From CAVQCA01 sp963710815 (GTDB lineage: Bacteria; Pseudomonadota; Gammaproteobacteria; UBA9214): a stretch of DNA of 64,000 nt. Within the stretch, counting starts at the first letter, position 1; each line of letters begins with the position of its first letter. The DNA lies in assembly GCA_963710815.1 (NCBI GenBank), contig CAVQCA010000058.1, positions 6,192 to 70,191 on the forward strand, written 5' to 3'. Of this stretch, positions 36,485-46,552 are shown piece by piece. Position numbers and translations under genes: made by a program. The notes under the pieces were generated by a model. It worked only from the letters and a program-made list of their open reading frames with translations, searched no databases and was not told the origin of the DNA.

Positions 36485-36952
36485 CTCGCCAAGAAGAATG
36501 ATTTCGTGCGCTATCAGCAGGGCGTAAAGCGACATCAGGGTGTACAGGAGATATCGAACTGGCAAGATCTTATAGAGATTGAAGTTGAAATGAATGACCA
36601 TGACGAGCACCGCCAGCGTGGTGAGGGCGATTTTTGCCGTGGCAAAGGTACGTATGTCCTTCTTTATCAACCAGTCCATGAGGGTATTCATTTCAACCGC
36701 GCCGTGACTTAAAAGAATCAGCGTCAGGAAGGCATCCATGCATGACAGCAGAATAATGAGCACACCGGCAATCAGCAACCAGGGTTCATACCAGTCTACA
36801 TACTTGTTCAACAGGTCGTCCTTTCGACGCGAGTGACGACGGCGCAGGATAAACAGCGCCCCGTACAGGGAACGGAAGGATAAGCGTCGCCGGTCATTTC
36901 GCCGCCGCTCAATGGCCCTCTCGTCAGTGCTTCGGGCATCCGGATTGGTCAT
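36473..36952 (-). CDS. DUF5658-like membrane protein
   Basis: 159 aa. A basic N-terminal region (ERRRNDRRRLSFR and RRRHSRRKDD) precedes three hydrophobic helices: LLIAGVLIILLSCMDAFLTLILL, FATAKIALTTLAVLVMVI and RYLLYTLMSLYALLIAHEI. The CMDAFLTLILLSHGAVEMNTLM block is the DUF5658 hallmark. The function is unknown. Confidence 0.75.
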   Translation of the reverse strand: MTNPDARSTDERAIERRRNDRRRLSFRSLYGALFILRRRHSRRKDDLLNKYVDWYEPWLLIAGVLIILLSCMDAFLTLILLSHGAVEMNTLMDWLIKKDIRTFATAKIALTTLAVLVMVIHFNFNLYKILPVRYLLYTLMSLYALLIAHEIILLGELPL

Positions 36953-37645
36953 GTCGGGAGATGAATACCTGGATGCAGAACAAAAGGTTTCATTATCTTC
37001 ATGTGTGTTTGGTCAGGTATATTATGTAACAAGCTGAAAAAAAAGAGTAAGTTTTAAAAGATGGTGTTGCATTTCCGGCGTCGTGCCGGCTCATGGCGCT
37101 GCAGTGGCTATTCTTCATTATTGACGTCGCCAGGTATGTGATCCTTGAAGACGGGAAGAACACCGGACATCCGATGGCGAGACTCCTATCGACCAAATAC
37201 CACGATATATTTATCAGTAAATGGATATTTTGAAATATACGAAAATATTGCCTTGTGATTGGCGGCATTCAGCCATACCCGAGTCTCCAAAGTCCCGGGA
37301 GCCTGTCGGATTCAGATAATCGTGGCGAAGATGGTGGGGGAAAGTGGCCATAGTTCCCCGATATTGGGGGGCACGAAGCGAGAGACGAAGGGGCGATGAG
37401 CCGCTCTCCCGTTATCGCAGTAGATGGACTCTAGATCCGACAGACTCCTGGCAGCCCTGCCACCGTTGCCTGGCGTTCAATCTCACGACTAACAGCAGGG
37501 TATTGTTTTCCTGTATTTTAAAAATTGTTTTTGATATGTTAACGGTAGTTATTAATGAACGTATATTCGTTGGAATGTTGTTCGAATTAATAATTACTAT
37601 GGATTTTTTGGCTGGCAACCCGATTAACCTGGAGGAGACAAAATA
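36953..37645. other. Gene-free region with a diverged family A element
   Basis: About 690 bases, more AT-rich than the surroundings at both ends. It holds the family A element at 37295-37451. The minus-strand 89-codon frame at 36999-37268 has no ribosome site and looks non-coding. The final part should hold the promoter of the SCP2-like gene. Confidence 0.55.
37295..37451. mobile_element. Diverged copy of the family A MITE
   Basis: GGGAGCCTGTCGGATTCAG at the left faces GGATCTAG complementing GATCCGACAGACTCCTGG at the right, and the interior (GGTGGGGGAAAGTGGCCATAG... TAGTTCCCCGATAT) matches the copy at 16426-16593. The ends carry several substitutions, so it is older. No coding sequence is present. 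Confidence 0.7.
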
Positions 37646-38041
37646 ATGGCGGATCTATTTTCCGATGAGTGGATGAAGAACTTCATGAATCAGTGGAACA
37701 GTGAGCCAGAGCTTGCGGATGCCCTTGCAAAAATTAATTTTGACTCGGTCATCGGCTATGGTTTTGATGGTGAGGACAAGCCACGCGGTGTCCTGACGGT
37801 GGAGAATGGAAAGGCGGTATCTGCCGGGACTTACAACGGAGAAACATTAAACTGGGATTTGCGGGCATCGTTCGACCACTGGAACAAATGGCTCGCCAAA
37901 CCACCCGGTATGATGGGTCTCGGCATGGCCTATACCTCCCGTAAACTGAAGTTTAATGTGGGTGATTATGGTGCAATGGTCAAGGATCCGCGAATGGCTG
38001 GCCCGTTCATAAAGAGCTTTGCGGTGATGGGGCGTGCTTGA
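37646..38041 (+). CDS. SCP2-like sterol-carrier-domain protein
   Basis: 131 aa with a strong ribosome binding site (GGAGGAG, 9-10 bases upstream). The layout is that of stand-alone SCP2 domains: WMKNFMNQWNSEPEL, then FGFD-like GYGFDGEDKPRGVLTVENGK, LRASFDHWNKWL and RKLKFNVGDYGAMVKDPRMAGPFIKSF. Such domains bind lipids or hydrophobic acyl compounds in the cytosol. It is the first gene of the plus-strand run leading to the RND pump and globule genes; cotranscription is unlikely given a 327-base gap with a palindromic repeat. Confidence 0.75.
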   Translation: MADLFSDEWMKNFMNQWNSEPELADALAKINFDSVIGYGFDGEDKPRGVLTVENGKAVSAGTYNGETLNWDLRASFDHWNKWLAKPPGMMGLGMAYTSRKLKFNVGDYGAMVKDPRMAGPFIKSFAVMGRA

Positions 38042-38169
38042 AACGGTTTCATGAACAACCCCCGGTTTTGATGTGCGGATTGACGCCGAATGTGTTTCCT
38101 CACCACCAAATCGAAATAAGAAATATGTCAAGGATTCCCTGAATAGTGTCGATCCAGAAAGAAATAAGC

Positions 38170-38256
38170 TCACCGCAAAGGCGCAAAGAACGCAAAGTTT
38201 TTAATTGTTTTTATTAAAGAATTTCTTTGCGCCTTTGCGATAAAAGCGGTGTTTAT
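38170..38256. repeat. Palindromic repeat with 17-bp perfect arms (family C)
   Basis: CGCAAAGGCGCAAAGAA (38174-38190) is perfectly inverted at 38223-38239, then AAAGCGGTGTTTATG follows. A related, more diverged unit lies at 59710-59812 (AACACCG...GCGGTGTTTATG type ends). It fills part of the gap 38042-38368; it has no coding potential and could form a strong RNA hairpin. Confidence 0.75.
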
Positions 38257-38368
38257 GGACGGGCACTGGATTTTATTGATCTGTTGGTCAGGAGAGCGCT
38301 GTCTATCGACGGTGCAGCTATTTTTTTAATGAACCTGCCCATAAATTTTACGTGCATGAGGATTACCC

Positions 38369-39481
38369 ATGTTAATCACAAAAAATACTGCCCTCGGTCT
38401 CTTGTGCGCATTCCTGTGTGGTCCCGTCGTCTATGCGCAAACCTCGCCCGAGACAGTGATTACAGTCCCCAGCGTTCCGGTCGGCGGCACCGTCACTCTG
38501 GGTGGCACCGTTGTCCCTTACAAGGAAGCCACCCTGTCGGCGCAGTTGCCTGGACGTGTCGCCAGCATCTCCGGTGAAGAAGGGGACAGCTTCGACGAGG
38601 GAGCAGTACTGCTGACCATCACTGACGCCGATTTGCTGGCACAGCGCCGCGCGGCGTTTGCAAACCTGTCCAATGCCGATGCGGCGCTGCGCAATGCCGG
38701 CGTACAGTATTCCAGGCAGTGGGTTTCACCTTATGGCGGTCAGCAGAATCAAATGATGGGCGGGATGGATTCGCTGATGCGTAATTTCAGCAACCCGATG
38801 AACAGCTTTATGGGTTCCAGTTCTCCGGGCTATGAACGGGGCGCCGATCTCTATTCGTACAGCACTCGGGTGGAGCAGGCGCGCAATCAACTGGTAGCGG
38901 CCAAGGCCAAAATCGAGGAGATCGATACCAAGCTTCGTGATACCAAGTCCATCGCCCCGTTTGCCGGCGTGATCACCAAGAAACTGGTCGAGGTCGGTGA
39001 CCCGGTACAGCCTGGGATGCCGCTGCTCATGTTTGCGGATACTTCCCAGTTGCAGATCCAGGTTGAGATACCCGCACGCCTGATGCCCGGCGTGAAGAAG
39101 GGCATGGTTGTACCGGCCAAGCTGGATGTCGGTAATATCAGTCTCGAGGCACGGGTAGAGCAGATTTACCCCATGGCGGATCCAGACCGGCATACGGTTA
39201 CCGTCAAGTTTGATTTGCCACGAGGAGCCCCCGCCGGGGCCGGGATGTATGCCGAGGTTGTCATCAACGATATCAACGCCAATGTGCATAATCTGCCCGT
39301 CGTGCCCAAGAACGCACTGGTCTGGCGCGGCAGCCTGCCGGGCCTCTATGTGCTGACCCAGGACAACAAGCGTGAATTGCGGCTGGTGCGTACGGGCGAT
39401 GATGTCGGGGTTGACGGAGTTGCAATACTCTCAGGGATCAGACCCGGTGAACGCATCATTGTGGGAGCACCGGGGAGCTGA
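38369..39481 (+). CDS. RND efflux periplasmic adaptor (membrane fusion protein)
   Basis: 370 aa with a Sec signal peptide (about 1-24, VVYAQ) and GAGGAT before the ATG. The barrel-sandwich/lipoyl halves are visible (EATLSAQLPGRVASISGEEGDSFDEGAVLLTI and IAPFAGVITKKLVEVGDPVQPGMPLL), separated by a helical region containing an unusual methionine/serine/asparagine-rich insert (MMGGMDSLMRNFSNPMNSFMGSSS). A beta-barrel and membrane-proximal domain follow. It pairs with the RND permease 185 bases downstream. No outer-membrane TolC-like gene is adjacent. The exported substrate is unknown. Confidence 0.88.
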   Translation: MLITKNTALGLLCAFLCGPVVYAQTSPETVITVPSVPVGGTVTLGGTVVPYKEATLSAQLPGRVASISGEEGDSFDEGAVLLTITDADLLAQRRAAFANLSNADAALRNAGVQYSRQWVSPYGGQQNQMMGGMDSLMRNFSNPMNSFMGSSSPGYERGADLYSYSTRVEQARNQLVAAKAKIEEIDTKLRDTKSIAPFAGVITKKLVEVGDPVQPGMPLLMFADTSQLQIQVEIPARLMPGVKKGMVVPAKLDVGNISLEARVEQIYPMADPDRHTVTVKFDLPRGAPAGAGMYAEVVINDINANVHNLPVVPKNALVWRGSLPGLYVLTQDNKRELRLVRTGDDVGVDGVAILSGIRPGERIIVGAPGS

Positions 39482-39666
39482 TGACAGCCCCGCGACTGAC
39501 GGGTTGAGTCGCCTGGACAATGTCGCTATGGCGAGCGTTTATGAGGTACTGCGGCTGAGAATGGGTTTTCCCCGGGTCGCGGGACGATTGCAGGGAGTCC
39601 AACCGGGCAACGAAAGGCTCTGTCCAACATCTTGAGAGAAAACATATAAAAAGGCGGGATTAACGT

Positions 39667-42600
39667 ATGGCTGAGCAACAGGATTTCTCCATGCCGCATG
39701 ATGCCAAATCACTGGGCATCGCCGGCAGAACTGCACGACTCTTTATCACCTCACCCGTCACGCCAATGTTGCTGATCGCGGCATTGCTCGTCGGATTGAT
39801 GGGTCTGTTCTTTACCCCCCGCCAGGAAGATCCGCAAATCTCCGTCCCGATGGTCGACATATTCGTCCAGTATCCCGGGGCCTCGGCGCAGCAGGTGGCC
39901 AGTCTGGTTACCGATCCGCTGGAACGGATCATGAAGGAAATCCCCGGTGTCAGGCATACCTATACGGCGTCCGAGCGTGGCCGCGCCATGGTTACCGTGC
40001 GCTTCTATGTCGGTGAGGACATGGGGAAGTCAATCGTCAAGGTCCACGACAAGCTGCAATCCAATCTCGACAAGATCCCGCCCGATGTGTCCATGCCGCT
40101 GGTAAAACCGGTCTCGGTCGATGATGTCCCCATCGTAACGGCCACCCTGTGGTCAAACGATGTCGATGACGGCGCGCTGCGGACCCTCGCACTGGATGTG
40201 TTGCAACGCCTTGGCTCTGTGAACGGTACGGGCAAGGGGTTTATCGTAGGAGGGCGCGAGGATCAGTTGAAGGTGGAAGTCCTGCCCGAGCGTCTTTCCG
40301 GGTTTGGCATCAGTCTGCCGCAGGTCGCCGAGACCATACGCACGGCAAATTCGGAGAAGACGGCGGGTGGCGTCGAGACCGGCGGCACCAATCTTTCAGT
40401 ACGCACCGGCGCCTTCCTGAAGACGGCTTCTGATATCGAGCGTCTGGTGGTGGGGGTACGCAACGGCGTGCCGGTTTACGTCCGCGATGTGGCGCGCGTA
40501 GCGCATGAACCTGCCGACCCGTCCCGGATGGTCGCGCAGTATACCGGACCGGCCTATGAGGGCGCGAACCCCGAGGCCGATGGCGCGCCGGCCGTGACCA
40601 TCGCCATCGCCAAGAAAGAAAAGACCAATGGGGTGGTTGTGGCCGATCGCCTTCTGAAAAAGCTCGATGAACTCAAGGGCGACCTGATACCTGCAAACGT
40701 TCACGTGGAGATCACCCGCAATTACGGCAAGACAGCCAATGACAAGGTCAACGAACTGCTGAAGGCCATGTTCGAGGCGGCGATATTCGTCGCACTCCTG
40801 TGTCTTTACGGTTTGGGCTTTCGTGCCGCTTTTGTTGTCATTACCGTCATTCCCATCGTTATCCTGGTGACCATCTGGTGGGCGATGATGGTGGATTACA
40901 CCATCGACCGCGTCAGTCTTTTCGCCCTGATCTTCTCCATCGGCATTCTGGTTGACGATGCGACCGTGGTCATCGAGAACATCTTTCGACACTGGCTGGA
41001 ACAGGGCAGGACCAGTGTCGCCCTCGCCGTCGACGCGGTGCGCGAGGTGGGTAACCCGACGATACTTGCCACCCTGACCATCATATCCGCCCTGCTGCCG
41101 ATGGGGTGGGTCAGTGGCCTGATGGGGCCCTATATGCGTCCCATCCCGGTGCTGGGTTCCTCGGCCATGTTCTTCTCGCTGGTCGCCGCCTTTATCTTCA
41201 CGCCCTGGTTCGCGGTCAAGGTGGCGCCCAGACTGTCGGCGCTGGAAAAAGCGGCAAAAAAGGAAATCAAAACACATCAGAAAATCAGTCGCTTTTATCG
41301 ACCCATCATCACCCCACTGATTAATAACCGCTTTCTTGGTTATGCGTTCCTGTTCACACTCATCGGTCTGACGGCCGGGTTGTGCTTCCTCTTTTATACC
41401 CAGACCGTGGTTGTCAAGATGCTGCCGTTTGACAACAAGCCGGAATTTTCCGTGGTACTCGACATGCCGGAAGGCACGGCAATGCCCGTCACCGCCAATG
41501 TTATCGGGGCGCTGGCCGAGGAAGTCCGCAAACTACCGGAAGTCACACAGGTCCAGACTTATACCGGGACGGCAGAGCCATTCAATTTCAACGGAATGGT
41601 GCGTCACTATTACCTGCGCCAGAATTCCTGGGATGCCGACATGCTGGTCATGATCAAGGACAAGCACAAACGTGAAAAGACCAGCCACGAACTTGCCGTA
41701 GAGGCACGCCACCGACTGACTCCGATTGCAGAGGCAATGGGGGGACGCATAGCCGTGGTCGAGATGCCGCCCGGACCACCGGTGCTGCAGACGGTAGTCG
41801 CGGAGGTCCACGGACCGGGTGCCGAAATACGGCGCAAGGTGGCTGCCGACATGACGGATATGTTCGAGAAAGTTCCGAATGTCGTTGACGTCAACAACTA
41901 CATGGCTGATCCCTATGAATACTGGCGCTTCAATGTCGATACTCAAAAGGCCGTGCGCCGGGGAATATCGGTCGACACGATCAACAATACTCTCGCCATG
42001 GCCATGGGCAACTATAAACTGGGTGATGTCAAACGCGGCACAGTATTGGAACCCACCTATATAGTCATACAGGTGCCGCTCTCCAGCCGGTCGCAGATCA
42101 CCAGCCTGGGGGATCTGCCGGTGCCGACGAACGACGGCAAGACCTTGCCTCTCTCCGAACTGGGTCAGTTCGTCAAGCAATATGAAGACCCCATCATCTA
42201 CACCAAGGACCTGCGTGGAGTCGAATATGTGGTAGGCGAGATGGAAGGCCGTCTGGGTGCGCCGATCTACGGCATGCTGGGGATCGAAGACCTCGTGAAG
42301 GACTATACCGCCCCGGATGGCGTGAAGATGGGGACCATGCCCTGGAACCTGTTCGGCCCCCCGGCGGACGATAGCAAGCCCGGTTATGAATGGAGCGGGG
42401 AGTGGACGGTGACCTACGAGACCTTCCGCGACATGGGTGGTGCATTCATGGCGGCCCTGGTGCTGATTTACGGACTGATCGTCTGGGAATTCAGGAATTT
42501 CACCATAGCCGGCCTCATTATGTCGCCCATTCCGCTGACTCTCATCGGCATTATCCCCGGGCACTGGATCATGGGCGCGGAGTTCACGGCCACCTCGATG

Positions 42601-43537
42601 ATTGGCATGATTGCCCTGGGCGGGATCATCGTACGGCAATCCATTCTGATCGTTGAGTTCGTCAAGATCGAGGTCGCTAAGGGTAAGGATGTCAGGGAGG
42701 CGGCCATCAAGGGTGCGGAAATACGCATGCGGCCAATTTTTATCACTTCCCTGACCACGATGGCCGGTGCTTCCACCATATTGAGTGATCCGATTTTCAG
42801 CGGGCTGGCCATCAGTACACTGTTTGGCGCCGGTGTGGGAACCTCATGGCCCTGCTCGTCATCCCGCTCGGTTGTATCAGCGCTCGCAAGCAATTCTATA
42901 TGCAGACCGCCGATGATGGCACGGTTGGCATCAGTCCGGCCTACCAGAAAATTGAGAAAGTCGGGCAGGAAACATCGTCCAGGCCAGCGGGTACGCCGCT
43001 GTGGATGCGTTTATACAGCGGGATCATCTCTGTTTTTACCTGGATCTTTTATATCGTTCGGGCTGTCTTCACCATGCTCGGCATGGGTTTCAAGGCCATA
43101 TTGGGTGGCTTTGGACGTCGTCGAGGTGCGACACCTCCCCCACCGCCGCCCACACCGGGTGGTGGCACGCCGCCCCCCCCTCCACGCGGGGGAACGCCCC
43201 CCCCACCGCGTGAGGCACCGCCAACGCCACAACCTGTTCCTGCGGCGGAGACGGCAGCTGCGGCTACAACAGAACCCGCGGTGAGCGCGGTTGCAGCACA
43301 ACCCCCGATTGATTCGGCGTCCAGGATGAGCGAGGCGCCAGCACCCGCAACTGAGCCCGTGCTTCCCGGGTCCATGGGGAAGGCGCCACCGTCGTTCAGT
43401 CGGCGGCCGCTGACGATGCTGACCATTCGGGTGAGGGCCACGATGAATCTGCCACGTCTGCAACCGGGGATGAGGGCGAGAGTGAGGGCATCGTGCGTAA
43501 ACGTCGCGGGATACGCCTCAAGCAGGATCTAAACTAA
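39667..43537 (+). pseudogene. RND-family efflux permease with long proline-rich tail, broken by two frameshifts
   Basis: The frame from 39667 gives a typical RND pump (first helix SPVTPMLLIAALLVGLMGLFF, FVQYPGASAQQVASLVTDPLE, and the proton-relay helix with ILVDDATVVIENI). It loses homology after FGAGVGT near 42845. One missing base there joins LMALLVIPLGCISARK in the next frame (open 42846-43532). That frame adds two more helices and a proline/alanine-rich cytoplasmic tail. A second missing base near 43393 restores an acidic-then-basic end (SAAADDADHSGEGHDE to KRRGIRLKQDLN, stop 43535-43537). The intact product would be about 1290 aa. The pump acts with the upstream adaptor. It may be functional if the indels are assembly errors. 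Confidence 0.82.
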
Positions 43538-43606
43538 AGTTAAGGTGCGAATGCTCGCTAATTCATTACAGTATGGATGCGTCGGAGAGTTGAAAGGATA
43601 TTACCA

Positions 43607-44239
43607 ATGAGACACCATGCTACCGTATTACAACGCTGTCTGGGTGCGATCATGGGCCTCGCGGGCGCCATGGCAGTAGTCGGTGCCTTCGCCGCGAGTG
43701 AACTACAGGCTGCACCGCAAACCCAAACCTCAAACCGTAATTACGATCCTGACTGGGCTATCGTCTCGGCTCCACCGCCACCCGGCCCCTATCAATCCGT
43801 TAATATCGATCCCCGGGTGCCGGGTCAAGAGGTTGTCAAAACACCGTTTGTTAGCGGTCTTGGAGTATCACCCCCGGGCCAGGACGGACAACAGGGTGAT
43901 TACCTTGCGGACGCGCCACCGGCGGCCGGTTTACCGACGCCCACGTCCCCCGGCGCTTATTCGGGATCTCAGTTTTACGATCCTGAACCTCCGCCCGGGT
44001 ACTACGGTTATCGCGGTTATAACCGGAGCCAACCGACTCCGGTCCCGGGGCAGATGCGGTCATATGGTTACCCTCATCGCCAGGTCTACCCGCCTAATGG
44101 CTATGCGCCATCACCCTGGACTAATAACCTGCCGGCACAACGTGCCGAAGAGGAGGTTCCACCACCACCTGCATCTAACCGTATGAGCGTTCCGCCGGCA
44201 CCCGAGCCGTTCTATCGTCGCGGGAGCGGTACACAGTAA
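43607..44239 (+). CDS. Exported proline/tyrosine/glycine-rich protein, candidate globule-associated
   Basis: 210 aa from the ATG at 43607 (AAGGAT about 8 bases upstream), with a signal peptide (about 1-38, ending LQAAPQ). The mature part is low-complexity, rich in Pro, Tyr, Gly and Gln (PPPPGPYQSVN, PEPPPGYYGYRGYNRSQP, PPPPASNRMSVPPAPEP), with no folded domain and no cysteine. The composition resembles extracellular or periplasmic structural coat proteins. It lies between the RND pump and two further Pro/Gly/Tyr-rich genes ending in the sulfur-globule-type protein; a shared structural role is inferred from that. Confidence 0.6.
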   Translation: MRHHATVLQRCLGAIMGLAGAMAVVGAFAASELQAAPQTQTSNRNYDPDWAIVSAPPPPGPYQSVNIDPRVPGQEVVKTPFVSGLGVSPPGQDGQQGDYLADAPPAAGLPTPTSPGAYSGSQFYDPEPPPGYYGYRGYNRSQPTPVPGQMRSYGYPHRQVYPPNGYAPSPWTNNLPAQRAEEEVPPPPASNRMSVPPAPEPFYRRGSGTQ

Positions 44240-44256
44240 CCGCATGCCTAATTACC

Positions 44257-44888
44257 ATGGGGATGCAGAGTCGCCCAAGCTCAGAAACCCTGGTCATCTG
44301 GATTGTGCTGTTATTTGTCGTTTACCTTGTTACCTCCTGCAGCGATGGTAAGAAAAAACCGGAAGAGACCTCCAGTGGCGCGGTGAAGGCGCCGCAAGTA
44401 CAGCAACCGATTGTCAAGCAGTGGTATCCACATTCAAAATATCCAACATTGTCAAGTCCTTATGTCCAAGCGCCGTTGCCATCATCCCCATCCATGGGTC
44501 AACCTCAGCAACCCTATTACCCGGGTACGTATCCACCGCCCCAAATGACGGAGCAAACATCACCGCAATCCTCACCCTGGTACCAGACCATTCCGCCACA
44601 AAATACGCCGTCGCCAGAGTATCAGACCCAACCCCAATATCAGGTCCAGCGTCCCTGGGGGGAGTTTCCTCCCCTGAAAAAAAAGAAAGAAAGCACGACA
44701 CGTGAAGAACAGCGACCTGATACAATTCCCTATGGAGGGGGGCAAGGTTATGGCGGTTAGGAGGTTATGGCGGTTATGGCGGTTATGGCGGTTATGGCTA
44801 CTATGACCCGTCGCTGGGTGTTCCGGGGTTGGGCGGTGGGATTTACGGCATCAATCCGGGAATGATGCCACCGCTCTATGGCTGGTAA
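44257..44888 (+). pseudogene. Proline/glutamine-rich membrane or lipoprotein with Gly-Tyr tail, frameshifted
   Basis: The frame from 44257 has one hydrophobic N-terminal segment ending in a lipobox-like LVTSC (about residue 28), then a proline/glutamine/tyrosine-rich stretch and a basic KKKKEST patch. It stops at 44760 inside GGGQGYGG. Adding one T near 44755 (restoring GGT TAT) continues into a Gly-Gly-Tyr repeat and GLGGGIYGINPGMMPPLYGW, ending at 44888. The gene follows the previous Pro/Tyr-rich gene by 17 bases. The Gly-Tyr tail parallels the sulfur-globule-type protein downstream. The break lies in a repeat of GGCGGTTAT units, where slippage or assembly error is easy. Confidence 0.65.
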
Positions 44889-44953
44889 TATGGGATCCGC
44901 ACTTGATTCTGGAAAGATACAAGACAGGTAATGGTCACTGTTGCTAATGTCTT

Positions 44954-44982
44954 CTCTTCAACCGGCTAGCGTCGGTTGAGAG
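44954..44982. promoter_or_regulatory. Hairpin upstream of the sulfur-globule-type gene
   Basis: CTCTTCAACCG and CGGTTGAGAG form a stem around a short loop, 66 bases past the previous coding end and about 105 bases before the globule-protein start. It lacks a T-run. It could be an RNA-stability element or a weak terminator of the upstream genes. Confidence 0.4.
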
Positions 44983-45086
44983 TTGGAATCAGATACGGCC
45001 CCTCCCTCCGTTGATGATTCAGGTAACCAAGGGAGTCAAGTTTGCAATATCGATTGCATACAAAACAACATGATGAGGTAGTAGAT

Positions 45087-45485
45087 ATGAATAAACTGAC
45101 CAAAACATTGTGTGCCACCGCTATAGCCGGTGCAATGGCGATTCCTTTCACTGCAGCCCAGGCCTGGTGGGGCGGTGGTCCCTGGGGCGGCGGTGGTCCC
45201 TGGAATAATGGCTGGGGTAATAACGGCTGGGGTGATGGCTGGGGTGATGGCTCCGGCGATTTCGACTTCAACATGAGCGGTGGTGCTCACGGCAGCGGCT
45301 ATGGCCGTGGTTATGGTCGTGGCTACGGTTCCGGCTATGGCTATGGCTATGGCGGCTATCCATATTATGGCTACGGTGGTCCCTATGGTTACGGCGGCTA
45401 TCCAGGCGCCTATGGTGCTCCGTATGGCTACGCTCCTCCGGTGGCCGCACCCGCGCAGCCAGCCGAACCGGCCACCAGCAAATAA
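45087..45485 (+). CDS. Sulfur-globule-type secreted Gly/Tyr/Trp-rich protein
   Basis: 132 aa from the ATG at 45087 (GAGG 9 bases upstream). The signal peptide (about 1-26) ends AAQA and the mature chain starts WWGGGPWGGGGPWNN, the same kind of start as the small sulfur globule proteins of purple sulfur bacteria. The body is Gly-Tyr repeats (GRGYGRGYGSGYGYG, YGGPYGYGGYPGAYG) with a Pro/Ala tail (AAPAQPAEPATSK) and no Cys. Such proteins coat periplasmic elemental-sulfur globules made during sulfide or thiosulfate oxidation. A strong terminator follows, so it can be its own highly expressed unit. The family call rests on composition, signal peptide and N-terminal motif. Confidence 0.8.
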   Translation: MNKLTKTLCATAIAGAMAIPFTAAQAWWGGGPWGGGGPWNNGWGNNGWGDGWGDGSGDFDFNMSGGAHGSGYGRGYGRGYGSGYGYGYGGYPYYGYGGPYGYGGYPGAYGAPYGYAPPVAAPAQPAEPATSK

Positions 45486-45500
45486 CCAGGCCGGAAACCC

Positions 45501-45540
45501 AAACGAGCCCGCACAGGGATGTGTCGGCTCGTTTTTCTTT
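45501..45540 (+). terminator. Intrinsic terminator after the sulfur-globule-type gene
   Basis: AAACGAGCC (45501-45509) pairs with GGCTCGTTT (45526-45534), with an inner CACA/TGTG stem, followed by TTTTTCTTT. It lies 16 bases past the stop and is the clearest Rho-independent terminator in the window. Confidence 0.88.
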
Positions 45541-45658
45541 AGCAGGCGAGTGGACTGTTAGACAGATCGTGCTATAGGACAGAATCACATGCATTAACCA
45601 AACACCATTCATTTAACAGACTGGTTCGTTTCCAATACTATGTTTGCGAGGGTAACGT

Positions 45659-46456
45659 TTGAAAATGTGCTTTAGGTTTCTTTCTTCGCTGATATTGTTG
45701 CTGTCTATATCCACGGCCGTCATCGCCGGACAGGGCCCGATTGAATTTTCAGCGGTTATCGATCAATCCATGCCGCAGCAAGAACCCCGGCAGAGCAAGA
45801 TATATATCGGTAACGGGCGGATGCGTACTGACATCATCGTCAACGGCAAGACGATGATCCAGATTATCGATATGAAGCAGCAGACGGCCTACATGCTAGA
45901 TCCCGCAGGGCATTCCTATATGGTGCGTAAGGCGGGGCCCGGTGAGATGATGCCGGGTGGCTCGGCCGTGGCCGCGAAAGATGCCAATCCCTGTGCCGGT
46001 ATGCAAAATCTTGGCTGTACCAGGCTTGGTGTTGAGGATGTCAACGGCCGGCCGGCGGAAAAGTGGGAGATGGTGAATACCTCCCCCGGGCAATCCGGCA
46101 AAATGATTGTCTGGCTGGATCAGGAGCGTCATATGCCGGTACGCCAATCACTTCCGGACGGCTCTACCATGGAGATGCGACTGATTGGCAGGGAGACATT
46201 GAATGGCCGCGTTACTGAAAAATGGGAAATGACGGCAACCCGGCCCGGCGGTCAGAAATATGTCGTTCAGCAGTGGTTTGATCCCGGGCTGAAGATGAAT
46301 ATCCGTGAAGAACGACCGGGTGGATTTGTCAGTGAATTTCGCAATATAAAGATTGGCAAACAGCCGGCGGACCTGTTTACTGTACCGGCGGATTACAAGG
46401 AAGTGAGCATCCCGCAGGGCGGGGGGATGGAACCGGGCCAGGGTAGCGAGCATTGA
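45659..46456 (+). CDS. Periplasmic DUF4412/LolA-like protein
   Basis: 265 aa from a TTG at 45659 (GAGGG 8 bases upstream); the ATG two codons on is an alternative. A signal peptide (about 1-24) ends VIAGQ. Two related beta-rich halves are visible, each with a K/R-W-E-M strand (VNGRPAEKWEMVN and LNGRVTEKWEMTA) and a following W-x-D/P strand (MIVWLDQERHMPV, VQQWFDPGLKMNI). This duplicated, LolA-like layout is seen in DUF4412 proteins, which are exported proteins of unknown function possibly handling hydrophobic ligands. It sits between the sulfur-globule-type and ParA-like genes. Confidence 0.65.
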   Translation: MKMCFRFLSSLILLLSISTAVIAGQGPIEFSAVIDQSMPQQEPRQSKIYIGNGRMRTDIIVNGKTMIQIIDMKQQTAYMLDPAGHSYMVRKAGPGEMMPGGSAVAAKDANPCAGMQNLGCTRLGVEDVNGRPAEKWEMVNTSPGQSGKMIVWLDQERHMPVRQSLPDGSTMEMRLIGRETLNGRVTEKWEMTATRPGGQKYVVQQWFDPGLKMNIREERPGGFVSEFRNIKIGKQPADLFTVPADYKEVSIPQGGGMEPGQGSEH

Positions 46457-46552
46457 TGCTTGCATACGTGATCCCGGAATGATGGGGAGTCATTACAAAG
46501 TCCCGTTTCTCAAGTTAAGGTTTGCACTGTCTTGGGGATTAACAACCATACA

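Noticed and set aside
36999..37268. 89-codon minus-strand frame
   Set aside because: AT-rich intergenic sequence without a ribosome site or similarity.
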